In this document: positions 8,690 through 16,283 of the stretch, one piece after another
Numbering within the stretch: the first letter of the stretch is position 1
How the letters are laid out: each line of letters starts with the position of its first letter
From: Paenibacillus_I sp035510375
Lineage (GTDB): Bacteria > Bacillota > Bacilli > Paenibacillales > Paenibacillaceae
Direction: 5' to 3' (one strand)
Length of the DNA: 64,000 nt
NCBI RefSeq assembly: GCF_035510375.1
Contig: NZ_DATKHG010000027.1
Position numbers and translations under genes: made by a program
The notes under the pieces: model-generated
What the model was told of the DNA's origin: nothing
The model's database searches: none
The model's input: only the letters and a program-made list of their open reading frames with translations

Positions 8690-9125
8690 TCCGCAGACGA
8701 AAAGAAAGAAGACCCGAGCACCATGCCCGGATCTTGACTCAATGCCATTGTTTTTTCAATTCTTCAATCTCTGCTTCGGAAAAACCGGTTACTTCAGCAA
8801 TTTCCGCAGTGCTCATGCCTTTTCGCAATAAGTTCATTGCAACTGCAGTCCTGCCTCTTTCTTCGCCCCGCGTTTCCGCATAATCCAGTGCGGATTGCTC
8901 GTCAAGCTGCGCTTTTTTGCGCATTTCGTACAGCGCCCGCATTTCCTTGTCCTGACTCAGAAACTCCAACGTCGTCATCGCTTTCTTAAGTCCAGGCATA
9001 TCCATCGCCAGTTCCTCCCATTGTTCCTTGGATGCGCCGCTGATGAAGGTCATCCACCTTGCCAAACGGTCGTCCAATTGCCCGCCTATCGCGCTGTGTG
9101 CGCCGCTGTACGGCGAAATCGAAAG
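8690..9125 (-). pseudogene. Rpn-family nuclease/transposase relic 2 (C-terminal half)
   Basis: The minus strand encodes the C-terminal part of an Rpn-family protein: LDDRLARWM, SKEQWEELAMD, LSQDKEMRALYEMRKKAQLDEQ, DYAETRGEERGR and a final helical segment EIAEVTGFSEAEIEELKKQ, with stop at 8739. The N-terminal nuclease half is gone; upstream sequence in the same frame (to 9290) does not look like the family. A hairpin just after the stop (AGACCCGAGC...GCCCGGATCT, about 8710-8734) is probably its terminator. The C-terminal 100 codons are close to relic 3. Confidence 0.75.
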
Positions 9126-9390
9126 CTGGGGGAGGGCATTGAGTACTCTTATCGACAGTAACATGGTAACAGAAAAATAGTGACATCCGCAAACTCTGAC
9201 TGAAAGGTGTCGCAAGAGGAAACTGGCGCTTATATCGCTTACCCCGCATGTGGGATATAAGTCTGGCTGGCGGCAATTCCGGCAGTTCAAACACGGCGCG
9301 CGATCTCGGCGTTTTCAGGCATTCCGAATTTCTCTCAGATTTTCTCTCAGTCTTCCTCTCGAAACTTCACCGACAGTTTCACCGAAAGGT
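9126..9390. other. Gene-poor stretch with short direct repeats
   Basis: No convincing gene. TTTCTCTCAG occurs twice near 9330-9355 and TTCACCG three times near 9365-9395. A minus-strand reading starting FELPELPPARLISHMRGKRYK (from about 9294) may be the tail of a lost gene. Confidence 0.4.
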
Positions 9391-10290
9391 TCACCGCTTG
9401 ATAGAGGCGGGAAACGGACTTGCGCGTTTCCGTTTTCCGATCCATGAAACAGCATGTTTTCCTCGGACAGGAGGAAGACGGGAAAATTCATCCCATGTCG
9501 CTGTTTCATCTTTCACATTCGTCCAACTGCCGTGAAGCGGTCCTCCCGCCTGAAATTCATCATACATTATAAACCAAACGTTCGGCAGCGGCTTGCCGAG
9601 CAGCGCTCCTTCGACGAGATTTCGCCAGAGGCGGCATAGTCGCAACATGCGATGAGAATTGGCCGTCAACACCAGCACATGAATGCGCTTGACGTTTTCT
9701 TCACCCCATAGTTGATGTAGAACTTCACCGTAATCGAGAAACTGATCCTGCATCCGCCAAATGATAGATGCCGCCGTATCGACCTCCAAGTGAAACACGG
9801 TTCGTTCGCCGCCGCGCCAAATATAAGTGCCCGCTGCGCTAGGCATCAGCCTGAGCTTTCTTTTGCCTGACTTTTCATCCCATAGGGCATAACTCTCCGC
9901 TGCATTAGCAGTCCCTCGCCACTCCGCCAGACCTTCGTTTTTTTCCTCGCTGCTCCAGGCGATCAGTTGCGTAACAAATTCGTTTATATAATACGTGCGT
10001 TCCGATCCCATGATCCGATTCTTCCACAAGCGCGGTTGAAATGGCTGATCGGTGAGAAGAGCGGTTTGAAGAGCGCCTTCGAAGGTCAGCGTATACGCAC
10101 GATGATTCTGACCGAGAAACCCAAGTCCAACATCGTGAACCCAGCCCTGTTTACGCAACCGGCTGATCATGTTGTAGACGGTACGAAGGTTATAGTTGAG
10201 CAGAATCGACAATTGTTCGGCATTCATCTGAAAATACTGGTACAAGGCAATTGCAACTTCCTTTTGCGATTCCGGCAAGGGGCGGTTCAT
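9391..10290 (-). CDS. Replication-relaxation family protein
   Basis: A 299-residue protein starting MNRPLPESQKEVAIALYQYF behind a perfect AGGAGG. The first 60 residues form a winged-helix-like domain (LSILLNYNLRTVYNMISRLRKQGWV), followed by the long alpha/beta region typical of replication-relaxation (Replic_Relax) proteins of Gram-positive plasmids and integrative elements (ERTYYINEFVTQLI, HLEVDTAASI, VLVLTANSHRMLRL). Such proteins are thought to help initiate replication of mobile DNA. It is the only replication-type gene in the element. The reading frame ends at 9391; repeats (TTCACCGA, TTTCTCTCAG) downstream suggest the 3' end or the following gene has decayed. Confidence 0.8.
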   Translation of the reverse strand: MNRPLPESQKEVAIALYQYFQMNAEQLSILLNYNLRTVYNMISRLRKQGWVHDVGLGFLGQNHRAYTLTFEGALQTALLTDQPFQPRLWKNRIMGSERTYYINEFVTQLIAWSSEEKNEGLAEWRGTANAAESYALWDEKSGKRKLRLMPSAAGTYIWRGGERTVFHLEVDTAASIIWRMQDQFLDYGEVLHQLWGEENVKRIHVLVLTANSHRMLRLCRLWRNLVEGALLGKPLPNVWFIMYDEFQAGGPLHGSWTNVKDETATWDEFSRLPPVRGKHAVSWIGKRKRASPFPASIKR

Positions 10291-10352
10291 TGCTTTAGCA
10301 ACCTCCTTTCACAACAAATTGTTGGATGAGAATCTTGTTGAAAACGAAAAAA

Positions 10353-10378
10353 AAAGGCGGGAGTTCGTCCCGACCTTT
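10353..10378 (-). terminator. Terminator of the toxin-antitoxin transcript
   Basis: Stem AAAGG(C)GGGA / TCCC(GA)CCTTT with loop GTTCG. On the minus strand it is followed by nine or more T's. The stretch 10379-10550 between it and the toxin stop shows no recognisable gene. Confidence 0.7.
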
Positions 10379-10550
10379 CTATACAAATTCTTTGGGCTAT
10401 CGCTCACAGACCGATTCGTAAGGCTTTCGACATCATTATCAGGTGAAGATTCATTCGCATGCTATCGGTATTAACATGTTTTCCGTCTCAAGAGTCCACT
10501 CACTTCCCCACCAAAATGTAACATTTTTCTCTACTGTCTGGACTGTCGTA

Positions 10551-10979
10551 TTAGCCATTCAATTCCGTTGGATCGATAGGATTTAGACATTTCAACTGCT
10601 CTATATTCTTGAAATCATCAATATCATTAGTGATCAGCACAGCACTCTGAATCAATGCTGTAGCGGCCACACAAGCATCTGCTAATTTCAAATTTTTATC
10701 GGTCTCTTTTTTTCTTGCTGCCCTCAGATCGGCTGCAACGCGAGAAATCTGCTCATTCACTTCCACTATTTTGCCTATGCTAAGCAATTGATCAAACACT
10801 CGACGTTTTTCATTGTCAAGATTAGAATATGAATAGATCTCAATGTAAGTCACAGCAGAATAATACATGTCAGTTTCTTGCTGTTCAAGTAACTGAGTCA
10901 AGTATCGCACTGCACTGGGAACACCCGCAACAACATAAAGCCAGATATTTGTATCAATGACGACTTTGTTTCTACTCAT
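10551..10979 (-). CDS. PIN-domain toxin (VapC-like ribonuclease)
   Basis: A 142-residue PIN-domain protein beginning MSRNKVVIDTNIWLYVV. The acidic metal-binding residues are in place: D in VIDTN, E in VTYIEIY, D in LADACVAAT and the D cluster in LITNDIDDF. These proteins cleave RNA when free and are neutralised by a partner. The start overlaps the antitoxin frame by 8 bp, the classical antitoxin-first arrangement. Within the element it would act as a maintenance or addiction module (inference). Lower GC than the chromosome suggests acquisition with the element. Confidence 0.85.
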   Translation of the reverse strand: MSRNKVVIDTNIWLYVVAGVPSAVRYLTQLLEQQETDMYYSAVTYIEIYSYSNLDNEKRRVFDQLLSIGKIVEVNEQISRVAADLRAARKKETDKNLKLADACVAATALIQSAVLITNDIDDFKNIEQLKCLNPIDPTELNG

Positions 10980-11226
10980 CTCGATCCTCTTCAGCCTTTC
11001 GTGAACGTAAAACTTCTCGCATGAAAGGATCTGTTAACGGGATTTTACCTGCCACTCGTTTTATGATTTCGGTTTTATTAAGTGTCGGTAATGCAATGAT
11101 GGCTTTGCCTTCAGAGAATTGAATCTCCACTTCATCATTCGTTGATGCATGTAAGCCTTCCATCAAGAAATCCCTTAATGACGTAATATCGTTTAATGGC
11201 ATTTTCGTTACTTCTCCACTGTTCAT
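10972..11226 (-). CDS. Putative antitoxin partner of the PIN toxin
   Basis: An 84-residue acidic protein (MNSGEVTKMPLNDITSLRDF...). It ends in a charged tail that overlaps the toxin start. I do not recognise the family by motif; size, acidity, position and overlap mark it as the antitoxin. A second in-frame ATG (MPLND) with GGAG 10 bp ahead may be the real start. Upstream, GTAGTG is directly repeated around 11280-11300 (minus strand), which could be part of an autoregulatory operator. Confidence 0.7.
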   Translation of the reverse strand: MNSGEVTKMPLNDITSLRDFLMEGLHASTNDEVEIQFSEGKAIIALPTLNKTEIIKRVAGKIPLTDPFMREVLRSRKAEEDRDE

Positions 11227-11429
11227 GTACGTTCACTTCCCTTCCTAATTGAGGGTCTCTTTATGTTGAGTCACTACGTTTAGTATACACTACAGATTAT
11301 ATTTTTTCATGTGGCAATCGGGGATGCTTGCTCCAGATATTTTACCTGGCAAAGTGGGTCAAAATAAATCCGGCATTGACACTTAACAAATTCATCATCC
11401 GCTTATTAAATGAAAAAAGAGCTGCGTAT

Positions 11430-11805
11430 CATGCCCGGATCTCCTAATTCCGTTGCTTTTTCAATCCAGTAATTTCTGCTTCGGAAAAGCCGGTTGCTTC
11501 AGTAATTTCTTCTGTGCTCATGCTGCCTTTTCTCAGCAAGTTCATTGCTACTTCGCTCCGACCGCGTGTTTCCGCATAATCCAGCGCGGATTGCTCGTCA
11601 AGCTGCGCCGTCTTGCGCATCTCGTATAGCGCCCGCATTTCCTTGTCCTGACTCAAAAACAACGTCGTCATCGCTTTCTTATGTCCTGGCGTATCCATCG
11701 CCAATTCCTCCTATCGTACTCTTTGAAAAAAAGACATTGGCAGAAGGAACGCTATTGCCCGCTTGTCGCGCCACGTTCGCCGCTGTGCGGTGAGATCGAC
11801 GGAAG
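11430..11805 (-). pseudogene. Rpn-family nuclease/transposase relic 3
   Basis: The minus strand encodes MAMDTPGHKKAMTTLFLSQ, KEMRALYEMRKTAQLDEQ, DYAETRGRSEVAMNLLRKG and FSEAEITGLKKQ, stop at 11444, nearly the same as relic 2 but with small internal deletions. Nucleotide similarity continues to about 11805 (TTGCCCGC...GTTCGCCGCTGT.CGGTGAGATCGA), beyond the open frame. A leftover of the shared terminator (CATGCCCGGATCT) lies at its 3' end. No N-terminal domain remains. Confidence 0.75.
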
Positions 11806-11925
11806 TCCCCGTCAATGAACCTGAAACGCTAACTTTTGCCAAAATAGCGGGCAGAAGCCCCAGTGAACGGAAGTCATTGATGTCATATTAGAGCGGTGAT
11901 CATCAATACAGTTTTTATGAGGAAG

Positions 11926-11966
11926 CCGCAAACAAAAGACCGGCAGCAGGTCTATTGCGTGCGGCT
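11926..11966. other. 9-bp perfect hairpin near the right end of the element
   Basis: GAAGCCGCA ... TGCGGCTTC flank a loop of about 30 bases. It lies just inside attR, next to the inverted 17-bp copy. It could be a terminator or a structural site; no gene is evident in 11806-12032. Confidence 0.4.
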
Positions 11967-11977
11967 TCTCTTTGCCC

Positions 11978-11994
11978 ATGGTTTGAAAGTTCCC
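11978..11994 (+). repeat. 17-bp sequence shared with the recombinase leader (copy 2, inverted)
   Basis: ATGGTTTGAAAGTTCCC, identical to the minus-strand copy at 8425-8441. It lies about 40 bp inside attR. Confidence 0.8.
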
Positions 11995-12007
11995 ATTATC
12001 CGGTAAA

Positions 12008-12046
12008 ATGTATTGACACTATGCACTCCACATGTTCAGGCTGCTG
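12008..12046. other. attR: right junction of the serine-recombinase element
   Basis: Element bases 12008-12032 meet host abrB-like sequence (TTCAGGCTGCTG) across the shared TGT at 12033-12035. The 24-base arm 12008-12031 and the reverse complement of the left arm 6872-6895 agree at 15 of 24 positions, as expected if the two formed an imperfect dyad in the circular form. Confidence 0.75.
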
Positions 12047-12115
12047 TTCGTGCTGCTGGCGGCGCCGCCGCTGCTCCGCTTCGCGCTTGCCAAACGGATT
12101 GCGGCCAAAGGCTGA
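12036..12115 (+). pseudogene. AbrB-family membrane protein, 3' part
   Basis: Encodes FRLLFVLLAAPPLLRFALAK followed by RIAAKG and TGA: a hydrophobic helix and basic tail that complete the protein interrupted at 6869. Fused in silico the product would be about 363 residues, normal for the family. No start site of its own is needed; an in-frame ATG at 12032 is created by the junction. Confidence 0.85.
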
Positions 12116-12178
12116 AAGGGCGGTCGGCGGAGGAGATTGCCGGACACGATGCCGGAGAATGGACAGCCGGCGGTCATT

Positions 12179-12208
12179 GACTGAATATGAATCGTTCAGT
12201 CTTTATTT
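12179..12208 (+). terminator. Terminator of the abrB-like gene
   Basis: GACTGAA-TATGAATCG-TTCAGTC followed by TTTATTT. It lies 64 bp behind the 3' part of the gene and overlaps the 3' end of the converging J-domain-like gene. Confidence 0.55.
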
Positions 12209-13113
12209 CCGGCCGTCTGCCGCAGGTAACGCTCAATGAGAAGCAGCGCGTTGTCCGCTTGCTTGGAGTCGGCCCGAATGCCGACGACCATGCTCTCCTT
12301 GATCAGCGGCAGCGCTTCGGCGTAAGCGCTGCCGCTTACATCAATGCCGTACACCTTCTCGCCCGTATCGTCGTTAGCGGCTCCTTTGACGGCCGTTTGT
12401 TCCGTCAACAGCCCTTTGAGGCGGCCTTCCGCCGCGGCGTCGAGATTGAGCAGCACACCGTTCCGGACGAACCAATCGAAGGTGGCCCGATCGAGCACAT
12501 AGACGTCCGGCTTCTCCGTCGCCAGTTGGACGATAACCTTCTGCTGCATGGCGATGTCAATCTGGCTTTGAGCTTCCAGATTGAGGCTGAGCAAATCGAA
12601 CTCAACCCGCCGCCACTCCGGCATCTGGCCGAGAACCGCCTCTTCGATCTTCGCCGTATCGCCCGTTCCTTCCGGCAAATAAAACCGGCCGATGAAGGTT
12701 CCAGTCAAATCGGCCGGCGGCAGGGCCGCTAACCGGGCTTGCTCGGCACGTTGGTCCATATAGGCCGAAATGCCGTATAGGACCAGCAGGACGGCGGCGA
12801 TCGCCCCGATTACGTGCCATTTATAATACCGGATAAAATGGTCCAGCCTCTCGGCCGGGCCGGCAAACCGCTTATATTTACCGTACTGCTCCTGTTGAAG
12901 GGCGGAAACGATTTTGCGGTCTTCCCGCTCCGTAATCAAACGGTAAGCGCGATTGATCGAGCTGAAGTCATCGTCGGCTTCTTCCGTTTCCTTGCGCATT
13001 TGGCGGGCTCGAGCCTGCCGCAGAAGCATTTCGTATCGTTTCTCGACGTCCGCTTTGGATGCGTTCTCAGGCAGTCCAAGCGTCTCATACGCCCGTTTGA
13101 TCTCGTCTTCCAT
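12196..13113 (-). CDS. Membrane protein with N-terminal J-like domain
   Basis: A 305-residue protein behind GAGGTG. Residues 3-65 resemble a DnaJ J-domain (EIKRAYETLGLPENASKADVEKRY, FSSINRAYRLI), but the HPD tripeptide needed to stimulate DnaK is absent. One membrane segment (about 94-114, WHVIGAIAAVLLVLYGI) separates it from a C-terminal domain of about 185 residues that would lie outside the cell and contains periplasmic-binding-protein-like features (DVYVLDRATFDWFVRNGVLLNL). Chaperone function is therefore doubtful. The gene is monocistronic and convergent with the abrB-like gene. Confidence 0.75.
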   Translation of the reverse strand: MEDEIKRAYETLGLPENASKADVEKRYEMLLRQARARQMRKETEEADDDFSSINRAYRLITEREDRKIVSALQQEQYGKYKRFAGPAERLDHFIRYYKWHVIGAIAAVLLVLYGISAYMDQRAEQARLAALPPADLTGTFIGRFYLPEGTGDTAKIEEAVLGQMPEWRRVEFDLLSLNLEAQSQIDIAMQQKVIVQLATEKPDVYVLDRATFDWFVRNGVLLNLDAAAEGRLKGLLTEQTAVKGAANDDTGEKVYGIDVSGSAYAEALPLIKESMVVGIRADSKQADNALLLIERYLRQTAGNKD

Positions 13114-13174
13114 GCTGCGTTCACCTCAATCTAAGTATACGTGTTCCGAAAGGCGCGCGTAAACCGCGCTTTCG

Positions 13175-14644
13175 TCACGGCGTCTGTTTCATATCCCGCG
13201 GCAGCGTTATGGTGAACGTCGTGCCTCCGTGCAGCCGGCTTTGCACGTCAATCCGGCCGTTGTGGTTATCGATGATCTTGTAGCTGACCATCAGGCCCAG
13301 GCCGGTTCCGTTCTCTTTGGTCGTGAAGAACGGTTCCCCCAGTCGTTGCAGCTTATTCTCTGGAATGCCGAGGCCTTCATCGGCAATCGTGACGGCGACC
13401 CGTTCGGAATCGGCTGCCATTCCGATCGTCAGCCTGCCTCCTTGCGGCATCGCCTCGATCCCGTTCTTGACGAGGTTCAGAAGCACCTGCTTGATCTGGT
13501 TGTCGTCGCAGTAAACGAACACCGTTTCGCTCATCGGCAGGACGACGATTTCCACGTTCTTCAATATCGCCTGCGGCTGCATCAATGAAACGACCTGCTC
13601 GACGATCGTCGACACACGTTTTCTTACGAATTGGACGGTTTGCGGTTTCGACAGCACGAGCAGCTCGCTTAAAATTTGTTCGATGCGGTTCAGCTCGCCG
13701 TTCATGATCGCTACATAAGCCTCGCGCTTCGATGGGTTGGCGCCGCCCGTCTTCAGCAGCTGCAGGAATCCCTTGAGCGAAGTCAGCGGATTCCGGATCT
13801 CATGCGCGATGCCAGCGGCGAGTTGTCCGGCCGCGGCAAGCTTCTCGGACCGGACGATCAGTTCGTCGGATTTCATCCGTTCGGTTTTATCGGTGAAGGT
13901 GATGAGGGTTCCGATCGTTCGTTCCCCGTCGATGACGGGACGCACCTTGTATTCGGCGGGGAATGTCGTGCCGTCCTTGCGGCGGAAAATATCGTCCCGA
14001 GCGCCCGCGGCGTCTTTTTCCGCCGAAACCGTATAACCCCCGTTCCGTTCGGCCGCCAACAATCCGTCTTTGGGATCGGGCGTTGAAACGAGATCAAGCA
14101 AATGGTGACCGCTCAGGTCTTCCCCGGAATAGCCGGTCAGCTTCTCCGCCGCCGCATTCCAGTAAAGGGTCCGCGCAGTTGCGTCGATTCCGTATACGCC
14201 CTCATACACGGAGTCGAGCACGTGGTTCAGATGCGCGCGAAGATGGGCCGATTCACGCTCGGTCTCTCTAAGCTCGGTTATATCCGACGCATGCAGCAGG
14301 AAGCGGCGTGCGGAGGCGCCGGCAGCGTCCGCAGGGGCGCCGCTCTCGGCAATCCGGATGCGAATATGCCGTTGTTCGCCGGCCGGCGGCGCATACAGGC
14401 AATCGAGCGTCACGCCGCCTGAATGCCGGTTACGGCCAAGCTCCCGCATCGCTTCGTATGCTCCGGGAAACATCTCGAACGCGGTATGCCTGTCCAATTC
14501 ATGAGCCTCGAAGCCGACCATGCGATAGAACGAACGATTCGCAAGGAGCCAGCGGCCGAACGAATCGATGACCGCTTTGCCGAAGAAATCCGCGAAGAAC
14601 GCGTCTTTATAGTACTGAAATTCACCATTTTCCTCGGACTTCAT
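13175..14644 (-). CDS. PAS-domain sensor histidine kinase (sporulation-kinase type)
   Basis: A 489-residue soluble kinase. Two PAS domains (about 12-75 and 130-245, the second with YEGVYGIDATARTLYWN and a RRKDGTTFPAEY PAC segment) precede the HisKA dimerisation helix with the phospho-acceptor His in HEIRNPLTSLKG (about residue 281). A HATPase_c domain follows with N, G1 (DEGLGIPENK) and G2 (ENGTGLGLMVSYKI) boxes. The HEIRNPLTSLKGFLQLL block is typical of KinA/KinE-like kinases that feed the Spo0 phosphorelay. No partner regulator is adjacent. Start chosen at the ATG 6 bp after GGGAGA. Confidence 0.88.
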   Translation of the reverse strand: MKSEENGEFQYYKDAFFADFFGKAVIDSFGRWLLANRSFYRMVGFEAHELDRHTAFEMFPGAYEAMRELGRNRHSGGVTLDCLYAPPAGEQRHIRIRIAESGAPADAAGASARRFLLHASDITELRETERESAHLRAHLNHVLDSVYEGVYGIDATARTLYWNAAAEKLTGYSGEDLSGHHLLDLVSTPDPKDGLLAAERNGGYTVSAEKDAAGARDDIFRRKDGTTFPAEYKVRPVIDGERTIGTLITFTDKTERMKSDELIVRSEKLAAAGQLAAGIAHEIRNPLTSLKGFLQLLKTGGANPSKREAYVAIMNGELNRIEQILSELLVLSKPQTVQFVRKRVSTIVEQVVSLMQPQAILKNVEIVVLPMSETVFVYCDDNQIKQVLLNLVKNGIEAMPQGGRLTIGMAADSERVAVTIADEGLGIPENKLQRLGEPFFTTKENGTGLGLMVSYKIIDNHNGRIDVQSRLHGGTTFTITLPRDMKQTP

Positions 14645-14704
14645 CCAGAATCTCCCTGTCGTCGTTTTTCTCTATTATCTATCAGGAGACATCCGTTTTC
14701 AACG

Positions 14705-14757
14705 GAAAAAAAGACACCCGGGCCGGCGGACGAGGTCCGTACGGAAACGGGTGCCTT
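14705..14757 (-). terminator. Terminator of the 63-residue protein gene
   Basis: On the minus strand GGCACCCG ... CGGGTGTC is followed by a run of T's (AAAAAAA at 14704-14710 on the plus strand). Confidence 0.55.
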
Positions 14758-14785
14758 CTGGGTTGAGGACGGCCCTGCACGACGG

Positions 14786-14977
14786 TCAATCATACTGCTC
14801 GCGAAGGAAAAAAAGCGTGAGGTTGCCGTTGTCTTTGTCATTAAGCTGCTGCTCGTCCTCATCATTTTCCCAGCACTGCAGGCATTTCAGCTCGGTGTCG
14901 CATTGTTCCGCCTGGTTGCAGTAATAACAGTAGCGCATATAGTTTTGGGTGATGATGTCCGTTTTCAGATCCTTCAT
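14786..14977 (-). CDS. Small Cys-rich protein of unknown function
   Basis: A 63-residue protein starting MKDLKTDIITQNYMRYCYYC with AGGGG upstream. It has two CxxC-like pairs (CYYC, CLQC) plus one more Cys, suggesting metal binding, and an acidic middle. I do not recognise a family. It sits between the sensor kinase and the membrane-protein pair with its own terminator. Confidence 0.6.
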   Translation of the reverse strand: MKDLKTDIITQNYMRYCYYCNQAEQCDTELKCLQCWENDEDEQQLNDKDNGNLTLFFLREQYD

Positions 14978-15121
14978 GATAATCCCCTCCGTGAGTAAAT
15001 GTCTTTATGCTTTCATTGTACAAATGAACGGCGCATCCGGTATGTGATCGTTTTCACATGCAAGCGGCGGTTTCTATTCCGCTTCAGGGCGCGAAACCCC
15101 ATATCGGGGCACACGCGCTTG

Positions 15122-15631
15122 TCACCGATGATCGACGTCCTGATGGATCCAGCGCATGAAATAGCGGTACACGGCCAGATTGAGCGCATAAGCGGCAAAA
15201 TAACTCGGCAGCGAATAAGCCAGCTGCCAGCCCCGATAGTGGAAAACGCCCGTCAACACAGACAACCATTCCAGAAACAAGGTCGCCGATGCGCACAGGA
15301 TCAGATACGGCACGATGCGCCATCCCAGCGGAGCGAGCCGTTTGTAGATCTGGATGACCAGCAGGCCGGCAGGCGGATACACAAGCGCGTAGAGGAAAAC
15401 GTCAAACCATTCGTATTGCGGATGATCGTTGATGTCATACAGATTCCAAGGTTTCTCGGCGACCATGAAATCGACCGTCTGCGCCAGAAATACGTTAAAC
15501 AGCCAGATGCCGAACCAGACCACGACCGGCATGCGGACAGGCTTGACGAGCACGGCCGACCAGCAGGTGAGGCTGGCGCATATGACAAACCATTCGTTGG
15601 AGTCAAATCGGGTCGGCGTGTACAGGATCAT
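15122..15631 (-). CDS. Small polytopic membrane protein, CBO0543-like (second of pair)
   Basis: A 169-residue hydrophobic protein beginning MILYTPTRFDSNEWFV, with about five membrane helices and the segment KPWNLYDINDHPQYEWFDVF between two of them. The start overlaps the stop of the upstream gene as ATGA, so the two are translationally coupled. The general pattern resembles the CBO0543 family of Bacilli and Clostridia, whose function is unknown; this is a tentative family call. Confidence 0.65.
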   Translation of the reverse strand: MILYTPTRFDSNEWFVICASLTCWSAVLVKPVRMPVVVWFGIWLFNVFLAQTVDFMVAEKPWNLYDINDHPQYEWFDVFLYALVYPPAGLLVIQIYKRLAPLGWRIVPYLILCASATLFLEWLSVLTGVFHYRGWQLAYSLPSYFAAYALNLAVYRYFMRWIHQDVDHR

Positions 15632-16104
15632 GGCGCGGAGGCTCCTTTGCGCAGCATTTGCCGGATGCCGGCCAGTACGGACAACAGGATGACGATGATC
15701 ACGGAATGGCGAATGAGCGAATAGGCGGCAATCCAGCGATGCTGCACCAGCCACCCGGCCCAAAAGAGAATGTAGTCGAATAAAGTCATAAGGCCGACGA
15801 AGAGCGGGATCGTGACGATTTTGACCGGTTTGGACGCCCGGCCGGATAGGATCGCCGCGGACCACAGCAGCGCCGCCGGGTAAAGCGTAAAACCGTAAAG
15901 TCTACAGCTCCAGACGGCGAATGGGCCCGGCGCGATCTCCAGCATGCGAAGATTAAGGGACAGGACGGTGAAAAGCTGCTCGAACAGAATAACGGAAACC
16001 CAATAGCCGCAAGCGATCAGAATCGGATGAAGCCTGCGCCGCAGTGGAATGACGGACAACAGGGCGGCCGCGTAGACGAGCATTATTCCGGCAAACGTAA
16101 CCAT
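15628..16104 (-). CDS. Small polytopic membrane protein (first of pair)
   Basis: A 158-residue protein with four to five hydrophobic helices (MVTFAGIMLVYAAALLSVI..., YWVSVILFEQLFTVL, IVTIPLFVGLMTLFDYILFWAGWLV). It has little hydrophilic sequence and a basic C-terminus. It is probably co-transcribed and co-translated with the following gene (4-bp overlap) and likely forms a complex with it or is a divergent paralogue. No function can be inferred. Confidence 0.65.
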   Translation of the reverse strand: MVTFAGIMLVYAAALLSVIPLRRRLHPILIACGYWVSVILFEQLFTVLSLNLRMLEIAPGPFAVWSCRLYGFTLYPAALLWSAAILSGRASKPVKIVTIPLFVGLMTLFDYILFWAGWLVQHRWIAAYSLIRHSVIIVILLSVLAGIRQMLRKGASAP

Positions 16105-16283
16105 GGATGCACATCCATTTCCGTAATCGGCATTTGATAGTAGTATGCAGACGATTTCAACCGGCTATTCGGAGCCGGACAGACTACCCTGGAACCGGAA
16201 CGATCGGGTATCCACTTGTGCCGCGTTTGGGTTAAAATGGGAGGTAGCATTTACAGCGGACTGAGGCCGGGGGAGGAGCAACG

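Larger units (their letters stand above)
6869..12035. mobile_element. 5.16-kb integrated element with large serine recombinase, inserted in the abrB-like gene
   Basis: The two halves of the abrB-like gene are separated by this segment. Left junction: TACCAGC-TGT-GTCGG; right junction: CTCCACA-TGT-TCAGG. Joining host sides restores codons TAC CAG CTG TTC AGG CTG, that is YQL-FRLLF, in the normal frame. The element holds, all on the minus strand, a large serine recombinase, a 35-codon ORF, an Rpn relic, a replication-relaxation protein, a PIN toxin/antitoxin pair and a second Rpn relic. Its AT content is higher than the flanks in the toxin region. No structural, portal or conjugation genes are visible, so it is a small or degraded integrative element. 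Confidence 0.88.
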
